Assembly (NCBI RefSeq): GCF_025685575.1 | Contig: NZ_JAGSYD010000001.1 | Location: 3,852-67,851 of the forward strand | Origin: Granulicella cerasi | Lineage (GTDB): Bacteria > Acidobacteriota > Terriglobia > Terriglobales > Acidobacteriaceae | Reading direction: 5' to 3' | Length of the DNA: 64,000 nt | Notes under the pieces: generated by a model | What the model was told of the DNA's origin: nothing | Databases searched by the model: none | What the model saw: only the letters and a program-made list of their open reading frames with translations | Part shown: one piece after another, positions 1 to 10,969 of the stretch | Layout: every line of letters begins with the position of its first letter | Numbering within the stretch: position 1 is the first letter of the stretch | Made by a program: the position numbers and the translations under genes

Positions 1-246
1 AGCCAAGGTTCCAAAGAACCTGGCGCTTGAGCTCTCTCGAAGGTTTTCGAGGACACAGTTGAACGTGCAAACCAGCTACGCTGGTCTTGACCATCGTTAT
101 TGATAAACAGTGATTAAAAGAGGGTTGAGTTCAGAATCTGACCTTCGATCCGAAGATCTCGATCAGTTGTCTGGTCTCGCACTCAACTCAGCCGAAGCTG
201 CCTGCAATCGCAGGACGTTGAGAAGCTTACCAGAGCGTTCTCTTTT
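1..246 (-). other. start of 16S-23S internal transcribed spacer
   Basis: This is the sequence 3' of the 16S gene in the direction of rRNA transcription; it runs off the left edge of the window before any 23S sequence. I see no tRNA-Ile or tRNA-Ala in the part present. It contains the 3' arm of the 16S processing stem (58-68) and a second complementary block (123-130). A small hairpin of the AGGTTC/GAACCT type lies near position 6-20. Confidence 0.8.
58..68 (-). other. 3' arm of 16S rRNA processing stem
   Basis: GTTGAACGTGC at 58-68 is perfectly complementary to GCACGTTCAAC at 1876-1886, on the other side of the 16S gene. A second nested pair is GGTTGAGT at 123-130 with ACTCAACC at 1845-1852. 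Long-range pairing of 16S flanks is the usual RNase III substrate in bacterial pre-rRNA. The pairing is read directly from the sequence; its use by RNase III is inferred. Confidence 0.65.
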
Positions 247-1750
<1,504 letters not shown>

Positions 1751-1801
1751 TCTTGGGTTGCATAGCCACCAGGACGGAGGTCCGATGGTTTCTACTATGC
1801 G

Positions 1802-1826
1802 CCTTACTCGCTCGAAACGAGTAAGG
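1802..1826 (-). other. hairpin next to the 16S 5' end
   Basis: A perfect inverted repeat (CCTTACTCG, 7-nt loop, CGAGTAAGG) lies about 50 nt upstream of the mature 16S 5' end. Its place in the leader suggests a pre-rRNA structural or processing element. Confidence 0.6.
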
Positions 1827-1875
1827 ATATAACTAGTGAGATTGACTCAACCAAAGTCACGTCATCTCACGACTG

Positions 1876-1886
1876 GCACGTTCAAC
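1876..1886 (-). other. 5' arm of 16S rRNA processing stem
   Basis: GCACGTTCAAC on the + strand is the perfect 11-bp complement of 58-68, on the far side of the 16S gene. This is the arrangement expected of an RNase III processing stem. Confidence 0.65.
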
Positions 1887-1890
1887 CATG

Positions 1891-1902
1891 TTGTCAAAGA
1901 TC
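1891..1902 (-). promoter_or_regulatory. boxA-like antitermination element
   Basis: The minus strand reads GATCTTTGACAA, close to the rrn leader boxA core (CTTTRACAA) that recruits NusB/NusE. It lies between P2 and the 16S gene, just upstream of the processing stem, as in other bacterial rrn leaders. The motif match is seen; the function is inferred. Confidence 0.5.
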
Positions 1903-2083
1903 CTAAGTACTCTCGCCTAAGCGGGCACTTTTGGATCAAGGACGAAATCCGGGCAAAGCCACAGGATCGTGTCCTCGAACTTGATGCGCTGTTTTGTTGA
2001 CTGTGGGAGAGACTTTATCGCTACTTGCGGGCTACTTCACCGCTTCGCTTCATCTCGTCGCTTCGTCTTGCGCGAACTTTCTA

Positions 2084-2112
2084 AGAGTATCGAACTCTCG
2101 TTCGCTTGTCAA
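2084..2112 (-). promoter_or_regulatory. rrn promoter P2
   Basis: On the minus strand a perfect -35 TTGACA (2112-2107) is followed by a 17-bp spacer and the -10 TACTCT (2089-2084). Transcription would start near 2077, about 330 nt before mature 16S. The spacer and -10 are matched by the upstream promoter at 2427-2455. Confidence 0.6.
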
Positions 2113-2426
2113 CCGCTTATTTTCTCAACCCCTTCAACCAACCTCCGGGCCAGCTCCTGCTGGTTTCTACCCGGCCATCATGGCCTCCTCAAGGCTGCAA
2201 AATCTCGCAGCAACAACAGCACAAAAACCTAAAGATCGCACTGCCGACAAGCGACAGCGGAGCACTCAGCTCCCTTAGCTATAAAACCTGCAGTGACTTG
2301 GGTTTGGTAAGGGTGGCTCGAAAGCTCTTATCCCACAAACACTTGGACTGCGCTCCGACTGGCCAATACTACACGGCGCGAAGCTCATCGCCGTCTCATA
2401 CGCTCGCGCGCTTCAACGACTTTTTG

Positions 2427-2455
2427 AGAGTATCGCAAGCTGCACAACTTTGCAA
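2427..2455 (-). promoter_or_regulatory. rrn promoter P1
   Basis: The minus strand reads -35 TTGCAA (2455-2450), a 17-bp spacer and -10 TACTCT (2432-2427). It shares the block CGATACTCT around the -10 with P2, about 343 bp downstream, so the two look like tandem rrn promoters. Confidence 0.55.
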
Positions 2456-2569
2456 GCTCACTACTTTCTCACCGTGTTCACTCGTCGTTGCCGACCTCGT
2501 GACCACTTGATCTAAGTTATCAGCGAGATCGGCTTTCGGCAAGTTTTGTCAGATTCCGCCCAAATTCAC

Positions 2570-3147
2570 TCACATTCCCGGCATATTCATGCCTTCGCGG
2601 CCTCTGTGTGACGTAGTTATGCTCCGGCGATCCACAGGGCCTGAAGCCATCTGAATGCCATCCATCATGGACGGCATCCTTTGTTTCATCCAGATTCGCG
2701 CCTCAGCCCGCGTCACTTCCCTGCCATCCGGCAATCGCATCTTCCCACTGGCGAGCTGCAAAGGCATAGTGCAACCGAACCGCTTCATCTGCGCAGAGAG
2801 CGTCGCACTCACCGTCCCCGTATAGCAGTTCATGGACGACTGCTTCGTTTTCACGGGGTTTCCGCTGGCGTCCAGCGGAAGCACGTAGTGGTACGCCCCG
2901 CCCGGAAACTCCGGCGTAGCGCTGGTGATGCCATTACATGCGTCCAGAGTCACGTCGACGATGTTGCCGTTCACGTCGCGACCGCCGTAGATCGGGAACC
3001 CATCGAGCGCGATGCCAATGATGTGCGACGCACCGTAGTGCTCGTCGACGAACCGCCGCAGCTGGTAAAAGCCAAGGCGATGGCGGAAAGCGCAAGCGTC
3101 GTAACTACGCGACGAAGGACGCACAGCAACGATGACGCAGAGTGCAT
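2570..3147 (-). pseudogene. decayed YHYH-domain lipoprotein gene
   Basis: The frame starting at 3147 (ATG with AAGAGG upstream) encodes a clear lipoprotein signal ending in the lipobox-like LAFTSCGG, then stops after about 55 codons (near 2979). A different frame from about 3124 to 2570 encodes the C-terminal part of a YHYH protein: ALDGFPIYGG, a DACNG motif and YHYVLP where the family has YHYH. The N-terminal half of the YHYH domain is missing. This is best explained by an internal deletion plus a frameshift that separated the signal peptide from the rest. YHYH proteins are secreted proteins of unknown function. The downstream frame could still be expressed as a cytoplasmic fragment, but it has no good start or ribosome binding site. 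Confidence 0.65.
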
Positions 3148-3289
3148 GGAAGCAGACCTCTTAAGAAGCTCAATAGACAGGCCCGATGTGGATGCTGCAA
3201 CTCCTAAACGCTGAACCCACGCGGTTGATTACAGCCATACAGTCGTTGCAAGTGATTTCTGCAGAGGAGCTTAGTGCAGTGGACCCGCA

Positions 3290-3325
3290 AAGAACAATCG
3301 GCCCGAAGAGAAATCTTCGAGCCGA
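3290..3325 (-). terminator. Rho-independent terminator of the merR-type gene
   Basis: The inverted repeat TCGGC-C-CGAAGA, GAAA loop, TCTTCG-A-GCCGA (3298-3325) has one internal mismatch. On the minus strand it is followed by TTGTTCTTT. It begins 22 nt after the stop codon of the MerR-family gene. Confidence 0.7.
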
Positions 3326-3346
3326 CGGAGAATAGGTTCGCTTGCG

Positions 3347-3979
3347 TTAGCTGGCGACAGGATCGTCGTCGTTGCCAAAGCCGCCGAAGAGATCAGCCTG
3401 CGCCAGCAAACGCGGCTTCAGTACCGGCTCGAGCTTCGGCGCAACGGGTTTCTCCAGTACCAGTCGCGGGCGCATCGCCTGCACCTTGCTTTCGCTCGCC
3501 GCGGGTCCCACAGGCTTCGAGAGCATCTTCACCAGTTCGCGCATCTCGTCACGCAGCGCCGTCAAAGCACGCAGGCGATCGAGGTCTGTGATCGGTGTCT
3601 TCGGAGCAGCGGGAACAACAGGTGCTGTAACGGCAACAGGTTCTGCACTGGCGATCGGCGAAGGCGCAGGAGCCATCGCGGTTTCGGCAACGCGGGCATC
3701 GTTCTTGAATGCCTGGCGCGCGCCAGCGATCGTGTAGCCCTGGTCGTAGAGCAGGCCCTTGATGCGCAGCGCCATCTCTACATCCTTGCGGCGATACAGA
3801 CGCTGGCCGGTGCCGCCCTTGTTGGGCTTCAGTTGCGGGAACTCAGTCTCCCAGAAGCGCAACACATACGCCGGAACCTGGCAGAGCTTCGCCACATCGC
3901 CGATGCGGAAGTACAGCTTGTCCGGGATCTCGGGAGTAGCGGGCGTGACCTGCTTGCGGATTGGATGATGCGTGGCCAT
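3347..3979 (-). CDS. MerR-family transcriptional regulator
   Basis: A 210-residue protein with an N-terminal MerR-type winged helix-turn-helix. The motif [22 protein letters not shown] is followed by a wing ending in [10 protein letters not shown] and the helix [17 protein letters not shown]. The rest is a Pro/Ala-rich linker and a short C-terminal helical segment, with no recognisable ligand domain or metal-binding cysteines, so the effector is unknown. The start was placed at ATG 3979 because the conserved domain begins about 25 residues later and a promoter (TTGCTA, 16-bp spacer, TATACT) ends only 16 nt upstream; the open frame extends to 4147 without support. It is divergent from the M50 protease gene. 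MerR proteins of this RIGDVA/LRFWE type are common in acidobacteria and proteobacteria. Confidence 0.85.
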   Translation of the reverse strand: MATHHPIRKQVTPATPEIPDKLYFRIGDVAKLCQVPAYVLRFWETEFPQLKPNKGGTGQRLYRRKDVEMALRIKGLLYDQGYTIAGARQAFKNDARVAETAMAPAPSPIASAEPVAVTAPVVPAAPKTPITDLDRLRALTALRDEMRELVKMLSKPVGPAASESKVQAMRPRLVLEKPVAPKLEPVLKPRLLAQADLFGGFGNDDDPVAS

Positions 3980-3995
3980 AGAGCGACTTGAGGCC

Positions 3996-4023
3996 AGTAT
4001 AGGCGGGCTACTTGCCGTAGCAA
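3996..4023 (-). promoter_or_regulatory. promoter of the merR-type gene
   Basis: On the minus strand TTGCTA (4023-4018), a 16-bp spacer and TATACT (4001-3996) precede ATG 3979 by 16 nt. The predicted leader is only about 9-10 nt. Confidence 0.45.
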
Positions 4024-4176
4024 CAGTATTTTCCAGGGTTCCCCGGCCAAATAGCTGCCTCCCGGGTGAACCAAGGGAGTAAACATCCCGGTGAAGCGTT
4101 ACTTGAGGTTTCGCCCCCGAGCGCGCACAGACCATGCGCGGCAACACTGCCTCTTCGCCCTACAATGGAGCAGACC

Positions 4177-5253
4177 ATGGCAGACGAAGTACTCAACGCA
4201 GAGGCAGCAGAAAACGGCATTACAGACCCGGCGGCGATCCATAATTGCCCTTCCTGTGAAGTATGGCTCGGCGACGGCGAAACGCTCGCTTGTCCCGAGT
4301 GCCAGACGCTCGTCTACGGCCAGCACGTGGCAACGCTTGCACAGGCCGCACACACCGAGCAGCAGCAAGGCCACTTCGCCGCCGCGCGCGAGCTCTGGCT
4401 GCGCGCTCTGCAGTGGCTTCCGCCGGAAACGCAGCAGGCTGCAACCCTGCGCACTCACGTCGAACAGCTCACCCAGCGGATGGAACTTGAGCAGCAGCGC
4501 GAGGCGAAGTGGAAGAAGCGCCTCGGTCCCTTGGCGCCGGTCGCTCTCTTTCTGTTCAAGGCCAAGTCCGCGATCTTCATCCTCTTCAAGGCGAAGTTCC
4601 TGCTCGGCTTCCTTAGCTTCTTCGGCTTCTACTGGCTGCTCTTCGGATGGAAGTTCGCGCTCGGCTTTGCGATCTCGCTGCTCATCCACGAGATGGGCCA
4701 CTTCATCACGCTCAAGCGCCGCGGCTACCAGCCTGAACTGCCGATCCTCATCCCGTTTGTGGGCGGATATGTTCGCTGGTTTTCGAACGGTGTGTCGCGC
4801 GAAGAACTTGCTGCCGTCTCACTCGCGGGCCCGCTCTACGGCCTCTTTGCGGCGATCGCCTGCCTGCTGCTCTGGAAGCTCTTCGGTTTACCGGTATTCC
4901 TTGTACTCGCCAACGTCGGCGCGTGGATCAACCTGTTCAACTTGCTGCCCATCGGCGGTTTGGACGGCTCCAAGGCCGTCTATGCACTCGGCTACCTCCA
5001 GCGACTGCTGCTGGCATCGATCTGCTTCCTCTTCTTCGGGCTGACGGTGTATGCGTCCGGCGGACATTTCTTCTCGCCAACGACACAATGGATGTTCGCC
5101 ATCGTAGGCGCGGGCCTGCTCTGGCGCTGCTACACGCACGATGCGCCGGAAGAACCACACACGGGCACGATGATCTATTTCGCGGGCCTGCTGCTTGCGC
5201 TCGGTATCATGCTGCTCGTGACGCTCGCGCCGGTCAACCTGCTGACGAGCTAA
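4177..5253 (+). CDS. M50-family intramembrane metalloprotease with N-terminal zinc ribbon
   Basis: A 358-residue polytopic membrane protein. Residues 24-42 form a CxxC...CxxC zinc-ribbon-like module (C24, C27, C39, C42), followed by a helical segment of about 75 residues and then the membrane region. The zinc-protease motif HEMGH is at 171-175, and the third metal ligand is probably D263 in NLLPIGGLDG, as in site-2 proteases and SpoIVFB-like enzymes. There is no PDZ domain. The start is ATG 4177, which has GGAG six nt upstream; a -10-like TACAAT lies at 4161-4166, so the leader may be only a few nt. The gene is convergent with purN and the two stop codons overlap by 4 nt. The substrate cannot be told from the sequence. 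Confidence 0.85.
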   Translation: MADEVLNAEAAENGITDPAAIHNCPSCEVWLGDGETLACPECQTLVYGQHVATLAQAAHTEQQQGHFAAARELWLRALQWLPPETQQAATLRTHVEQLTQRMELEQQREAKWKKRLGPLAPVALFLFKAKSAIFILFKAKFLLGFLSFFGFYWLLFGWKFALGFAISLLIHEMGHFITLKRRGYQPELPILIPFVGGYVRWFSNGVSREELAAVSLAGPLYGLFAAIACLLLWKLFGLPVFLVLANVGAWINLFNLLPIGGLDGSKAVYALGYLQRLLLASICFLFFGLTVYASGGHFFSPTTQWMFAIVGAGLLWRCYTHDAPEEPHTGTMIYFAGLLLALGIMLLVTLAPVNLLTS

Positions 5254-5972
5254 GCCTGCATCGGCGCAGACTCCTGTTCGAACCCGGGCACAGCGCCTTC
5301 ATGCGCTTCATGCTCCTGCAAGGCGCGGCGACGGAACTTGCGTCCGACGATCTCATACTCGCCGGAGAGCATGTTGCCGATCGCGTTGATGTAGGCTTCG
5401 TGCTCCTCCACCAAAAGGCGCTCCGTAACGCTCTGCACCGTGTCGTCGTCTTCGATCGGCACGGCGCGCTGCGCGAGAATGACGCCACCGTCCAGCGCAT
5501 CTGTCATCAGGCTGACGGTGCAGCCTGTCACCTGTGCACCGTACTCCAGCGCCTGCGCCACCGGCTGCGAACGTGGAAACGCCGGTAGCAGCGAGGAGTG
5601 GATGCTTAGGACGCGATCCGGCCACTTGCGAAGGAAGGCCCCGCTCAGCGTGCGCAGATATCCTGCCAGGCAGATCAGGTCCACGCGCATTCTGCGCAGC
5701 AATGCGTCAATCGCTTCTTCGTGATCGCGCTGCTCACGCCCGCGCCCTTCCATGGTGACGGTCTGCAACCCTGCCGCGCGGGTCGCCTCGGCGCCATGAG
5801 CGCCAGGAATGTTGCAGAGAATGATGGCAACTTCACAGTGCGGAAGGCGCCCCTGGCGCACCGCCTCTGCGACAGCGAGCACATGCGAGGCTCCAGAAGA
5901 AATGAGAAACGCCAGACGGACAGGACGGTCCGCACTGCCTTCTGCATCGTGTTCGTTCATCAACGAGTTCAC
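5250..5972 (-). CDS. purN: PurN-like phosphoribosylglycinamide formyltransferase with altered active site
   Basis: A 240-residue protein with the formyltransferase fold of PurN (10-formyl-THF-dependent formylation of GAR in purine synthesis). Conserved parts are DLICLAGYLR, the IHSSLLPAFP loop and the TDALDGG loop. Against E. coli PurN the catalytic His108 and Asp144 are kept (H125, D161), but Asn106 is Ser (S123 in LSIHSS), the following Pro is Ser, and the phosphate loop SGxGSN is SSGASH. It may be a divergent GAR transformylase or a paralogue acting on another amine. The GTG start at 5972 has AAGAGGAGG only 3 nt upstream, while ATG 5960 has the same site 15 nt away, so the start is uncertain. 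Its 3' end overlaps the M50 gene. Confidence 0.75.
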   Translation of the reverse strand: MNSLMNEHDAEGSADRPVRLAFLISSGASHVLAVAEAVRQGRLPHCEVAIILCNIPGAHGAEATRAAGLQTVTMEGRGREQRDHEEAIDALLRRMRVDLICLAGYLRTLSGAFLRKWPDRVLSIHSSLLPAFPRSQPVAQALEYGAQVTGCTVSLMTDALDGGVILAQRAVPIEDDDTVQSVTERLLVEEHEAYINAIGNMLSGEYEIVGRKFRRRALQEHEAHEGAVPGFEQESAPMQA

Positions 5973-6231
5973 AGGCCTCCTCTTGCTTGCAAGACCGCGG
6001 AGAAGAAATGCAATGACAGAGCCCGCTACTCCCAGGCCGCTTCATTGGCGGCCGGTGGAGTCCGCTTCGCACCTCCGAAAACAGCCGGGAGGCGCGAAGC
6101 GTGATAGAAGCCGAGAGTAGCAGAATGCACCGCGTTTGCAACAACTTTGCGGAAAGATGATTCAAATTTCGACTCAATTTTCTATCGCATCACGCCGCAG
6201 CGAATTGCCGCTCCACGCCGTGCCCGACTTC

Positions 6232-6237
6232 TATACT
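6232..6237 (+). promoter_or_regulatory. -10 box of hemL
   Basis: TATACT ends 6 nt before the hemL ATG, so transcription would begin at or next to the start codon. There is no Shine-Dalgarno sequence. No good -35 is visible. Confidence 0.4.
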
Positions 6238-6243
6238 GACCGT

Positions 6244-7554
<1,311 letters not shown>

Positions 7555-7562
7555 AGAGGCCC

Positions 7563-7607
7563 TTTTGAGCAGTTTTGAGGTGTTTTAGAGCGGTTTTGTG
7601 CAGTTTT
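7563..7607. other. phased T-tracts (predicted intrinsically curved DNA)
   Basis: Five TTTT tracts start at 7563, 7573, 7583, 7594 and 7604, spaced 10, 10, 11 and 10 bp. This is in phase with the DNA helix and is the classic signature of intrinsic curvature. The segment lies between the hemL stop and the bidirectional terminator. It can also be read as a degenerate 10-bp tandem repeat (AGTTTTGAGG-like). Confidence 0.6.
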
Positions 7608-7618
7608 GGAAGAAAAGC

Positions 7619-7648
7619 AAAAAGCCCGGACAATGTCCGGGCTTTTTT
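7619..7648. terminator. bidirectional terminator between hemL and the TonB receptor
   Basis: AAAAA, stem GCCCGGAC (7624-7631), loop AAT, stem GTCCGGGC (7635-7642), TTTTTT. The 8-bp G+C-rich stem has A- and T-tracts on both sides and serves both convergent genes. Confidence 0.92.
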
Positions 7649-7663
7649 GCGGTTGTGGTTCGG

Positions 7664-10600
7664 TTAGAAGGTGACGCGAGCGCCGAGCTGTACCTGGCGA
7701 ACCTGGTAAGCGTAGTTGCTGTTCACACCCGAGGTGGAAGGCGTTCCGAAGTTCGTGTTCGGAGCCAACGTGTTCGTACCGCTGTTGAACGTGAACGCGG
7801 TCGTGTTGATACCGGTGACGTTCTGGTGGTTGGCCAGGTTGAAGCCTTCCGCCAGCAGCTGCAGGCTCATGCCTTCACGAAGACGGAAGTCCTTCTGCAC
7901 ACGCGCGTCGACAACGATGGCGCGCGGAGCATACAGGGTGTTGCGTCCGAAGTAGGGGATGTACGAGGTAACGCCCGTACCACCAACGCCCGAGCTATAG
8001 GGAGCAAGGCAGGTCGTTGCCGCGCACTGGTTCTGCGGGGTGCCCGACACGCCGTAGGAGTACGGCAGACCGCTCTGCATCTGGACCAGCGGCTTCACCG
8101 ACCAGCCGTTCGTCAGGTAGCTCAGGTAGTTCTGATGGCTGATGCCGGGCAGGTTGATGTTCGCCCAGCCCACCACACGGTGACGGATGTTCAGGCTCGA
8201 GTTGCCGTAGTTCGAACGGCCGTTCGCGTACGGATCGATCCAGTTGTTCGTACCAGCACCCGTGAACTGGGCCACGTTGTAGTCGAGAGCATGCGCCCAG
8301 GTGTAGTTCGCGTCGAAGGTGATGAACTTCCAGGAGCGGTTGGTGATGTCGACCGACATGCCGTGGTAAGCCGAGTTCGCATTCGAAATCACGTCGGTGA
8401 TCGCGTTGAACGAGGGGTTCACGGTGTTGTAGACGTTACCGACCGAACGGTTCGAATACACACGGTTGGTGAAGGTGGTGCCGCTCGCCACGCCGTTGCA
8501 GGTCGTGACGCCGGTTCCGCAATTCACGGTGTAGGTGGTGTTGTAGTAGTTCGACGGATTGAGGTTGAGGTTCAGGTAGTTCGGCAGTTCACGACCGAGC
8601 GCACCGATGTAGGAGATCGAGAGCACGTTGTGCTTGCCGAGGTCCTGCTGGAGCTGAAGGTCAAACTGCTCGGTGTAGGGGTTCTGCATGTGCGAATCGA
8701 GGTACTGGATCGACGGAGCCGAGGCCGAAGCCGCCGGAGCCGCAGTGAGCACCTGCGGGAAGCGCAGGTTCGCTGTACCGCTCGAGTTCGTCACAGCCGA
8801 CGAGTTGTAGGTGGTGTAGGCCGACTGACCCGCCGTCGAACCGGTCGTGATGTACGCATTCATGATGACAGCGTTCGGGATACGGCCGTAGTACATGCCG
8901 AAGCCACCGCGCACGACGGTCTTGCCCTGCGAGAACGGATCCCAGGCGAAGCCGAGGCGCGCCGAAACGTTGTTCTTGTCCGAGGGGAAGCTGGCTGTCT
9001 GCGAAGCGGTCTGCAGCGCCTTATACGGCGACGGCAGCATTTCGTAGTCGTAACGGACACCCAGGTTGAGGGTGAGGTTCGAGCTGACCTTCCAGTCGTC
9101 CTGTACGAAGTACGCGGTATCCAGCGTCGCCAGATCGAAGGTGGTCGGTCCAAACTCCTGCGACTGGTTGCTGTAGCAACCAAACGTTCCGGTTGCGCTG
9201 ATGGTCGGGGTAGCACCGGTGCTCGACAAGCAGGCGCCGGTCGGCTTCACGATGTCGGCGATGTAGTTGAACACCGAACCGTAGGTGTAGGAGCCATTGC
9301 CCTGATAGAGGGTGTTCTGCAGATCGTAGTTGTGTACGAAGTCCACACCGAAGCGGATGGTGTGACGACCCAGCGTGTACGAAGCCGTATCGCCGATCTG
9401 CCACTTGCGCTCATCCGGGTATGCCGTGCGGTAGCTGTAGTACGGCGAACCAGCATAGAAGCCATAGCTACCGGCGTAAATGTTCGCGTAGGTGGCCACA
9501 CCGTTGGCAGCCATCAGGTGGTTGGCGCTGTAGGTGGTGTAGGGCTGCTGACCTTCGTCGTTCAGTTCGCGAGCGTACTGATAACGGAGTTCGTTGGTCA
9601 TGCGGCTGGAGATCTGCGAATCGAGGATCGCAACGCCGTAGTCGAGCTTTACGAAGTCCGTACCGAAGGCGTCACGCGCGTAAGCGAGAGCAGCCTGCGT
9701 CTGTACGCCGCCGGGCGAATCCCAGCGCAGACGGTGGTAGAGGACGTTCAGCACGTTCTTGTTGTTGATCTGCCAGGTGAGCTTCGGCGTGTTGATGAGC
9801 TGGTTGCCGAAGCGCGGCACGATGCCGAGGTCGGTCGAGAGGTCCGTGAGGGCCGTAGCGCAGGCAGCCTGTGCAGCTGTCGTCGTGGTACCCAGCGCAG
9901 CAGCGAGGTTCGTGATGAAGGTCGCGTTCGCTGTAGCGTACGTCGGGGTGCAGGTGTTGTAGAACTGGCTCGGGTTGGCAGGAACAGCCACGCCGGGGAA
10001 GTTACGACGGAAGGCGTCGAAAGCGTAGAACCAGAAAAGCTTGTCCTTGATCAGCGGTCCGCCGACACCGAAGCCGTACTGGTTACGCTTGTCCTTCGGA
10101 CGGAAGGGGTTCGAAACGTAAGCGCCGGTAGAGTTCTGCGTCGTGAGCTTGACGTTGGGGTTCAGCGAGCTGAACTCATCGCCACGGTGCTCGAAGTACA
10201 CTTCGCCGTGAAGCTGGTTGCCACCGGACTTGGTGACCGAGTTCACGACGCCGCCGACGGCGCGACCGAGTTCTGCCGAATAAACGCCGGTGTTCACCTG
10301 GAACTCACGCACTGCCACCTGTGCGGTGGAGTAGCCGGCGCGGGTACGACCACGCTCTTCCGAGAAGAACGCCTGGTTGTCGTCCGTACCGTCGATCTGC
10401 ACGTTGTTCAACACGGCCGGGATCGCGCGGAAGCTCAACAGACCGAAGCCTGAAGCGTCATTGGTAACGCCCGGCGTGGTGAGAGCCAGCGAGGACCAGC
10501 GGCGGTTGTTGATGGGAATCGCCTCAATTTCCTTCGTCTCGAGGTGGCCGCCGAAGGCCGGGGAGTCAAAGTTGATCGTGGGAATCTCTGCGGAAACTTC

Positions 10601-10969
10601 TACGGTTTCTGCACTACCACCGGTGGTGAGGTGCGGTTGCACTTCAGTGATCTGGTTCACGAGGACGACGACGTCAGTACGCTTCTGCGTGGTGAAGCCG
10701 TTGGCCGAGATGGTGACGGTGTAGCTGCCCGGGGGCAGCAGCGGCGCGCTGTATGCGCCAGAACCGCTGGTGGTCAGCTTGCTTTCCGCACCCGTGGCAT
10801 TGTTGTGAATCAAAACGGTTGCGCCGGGAACGGCGGCATCGGTTGCGTCAAACACGGTGCCCGAGATGCCACCCTGCGTCATTGACTGGCTGAACGCGGG
10901 CAGGCTCAACGAGGCGGCTACAGCCGTACAGGCCGCCAGGTAACGGAAATTACGGAACATTGCTTTCAT
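7664..10969 (-). CDS. TonB-dependent receptor with carboxypeptidase-regulatory-like domain
   Basis: A 1101-residue outer-membrane protein. It has a signal peptide (residues about 1-28, ending PAFSQ), a carboxypeptidase-regulatory-like beta-sandwich (GGISGTVFDATDAAVPGA through GSYTVTISANGF), a plug region (VEVSAE, then VQIDGTDDNQ) and a long 22-strand-type barrel ending in an aromatic residue (ARVTF). This is the Oar-like/SusC-like architecture heavily expanded in acidobacteria, where it imports oligosaccharides or other large substrates. No SusD partner is adjacent and no clear TonB box was seen, so the ligand is unknown. The start is ATG 10969, with GGAG 10 nt upstream and the signal peptide immediately after. 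A 951-codon antisense frame across it is a composition artefact. Confidence 0.92.
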   Translation of the reverse strand: MKAMFRNFRYLAACTAVAASLSLPAFSQSMTQGGISGTVFDATDAAVPGATVLIHNNATGAESKLTTSGSGAYSAPLLPPGSYTVTISANGFTTQKRTDVVVLVNQITEVQPHLTTGGSAETVEVSAEIPTINFDSPAFGGHLETKEIEAIPINNRRWSSLALTTPGVTNDASGFGLLSFRAIPAVLNNVQIDGTDDNQAFFSEERGRTRAGYSTAQVAVREFQVNTGVYSAELGRAVGGVVNSVTKSGGNQLHGEVYFEHRGDEFSSLNPNVKLTTQNSTGAYVSNPFRPKDKRNQYGFGVGGPLIKDKLFWFYAFDAFRRNFPGVAVPANPSQFYNTCTPTYATANATFITNLAAALGTTTTAAQAACATALTDLSTDLGIVPRFGNQLINTPKLTWQINNKNVLNVLYHRLRWDSPGGVQTQAALAYARDAFGTDFVKLDYGVAILDSQISSRMTNELRYQYARELNDEGQQPYTTYSANHLMAANGVATYANIYAGSYGFYAGSPYYSYRTAYPDERKWQIGDTASYTLGRHTIRFGVDFVHNYDLQNTLYQGNGSYTYGSVFNYIADIVKPTGACLSSTGATPTISATGTFGCYSNQSQEFGPTTFDLATLDTAYFVQDDWKVSSNLTLNLGVRYDYEMLPSPYKALQTASQTASFPSDKNNVSARLGFAWDPFSQGKTVVRGGFGMYYGRIPNAVIMNAYITTGSTAGQSAYTTYNSSAVTNSSGTANLRFPQVLTAAPAASASAPSIQYLDSHMQNPYTEQFDLQLQQDLGKHNVLSISYIGALGRELPNYLNLNLNPSNYYNTTYTVNCGTGVTTCNGVASGTTFTNRVYSNRSVGNVYNTVNPSFNAITDVISNANSAYHGMSVDITNRSWKFITFDANYTWAHALDYNVAQFTGAGTNNWIDPYANGRSNYGNSSLNIRHRVVGWANINLPGISHQNYLSYLTNGWSVKPLVQMQSGLPYSYGVSGTPQNQCAATTCLAPYSSGVGGTGVTSYIPYFGRNTLYAPRAIVVDARVQKDFRLREGMSLQLLAEGFNLANHQNVTGINTTAFTFNSGTNTLAPNTNFGTPSTSGVNSNYAYQVRQVQLGARVTF

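Larger units (their letters stand above)
1751..2520 (-). other. rRNA operon leader and promoter region
   Basis: This 770-nt stretch has no protein gene and is read toward the 16S gene. From upstream to downstream on the minus strand it holds promoter P1 (2427-2455), promoter P2 (2084-2112), a boxA-like element (1891-1902), the 5' arm of the processing stem (1876-1886) and a strong hairpin with 9-bp arms CCTTACTCG/CGAGTAAGG (1802-1826) just before the mature 5' end. The ORFs that cross it lack ribosome binding sites and plausible composition. Confidence 0.75.

Noticed and set aside
1..246. Possible tRNA genes in the 16S-23S spacer
   Set aside because: No T-loop (GTTCGANTC) or acceptor pairing was found in the part of the spacer that is present.
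2106..2510. 134-codon frame in the rRNA leader
   Set aside because: It runs against the rRNA promoters, has no ribosome binding site and has an unlikely composition.
3980..4147. 56-residue N-terminal extension of the MerR regulator
   Set aside because: The extension does not resemble the family and overlaps the promoter.
6136..6243. 36-residue N-terminal extension of HemL
   Set aside because: HemL proteins begin at the position of ATG 6244, and a -10 box lies inside the extension.
7598..10453. 951-codon open frame antisense to the TonB-dependent receptor
   Set aside because: The product is an Arg/Val-rich low-complexity sequence with no domains. Long antisense frames arise from strong codon bias of a large gene in G+C-rich DNA.
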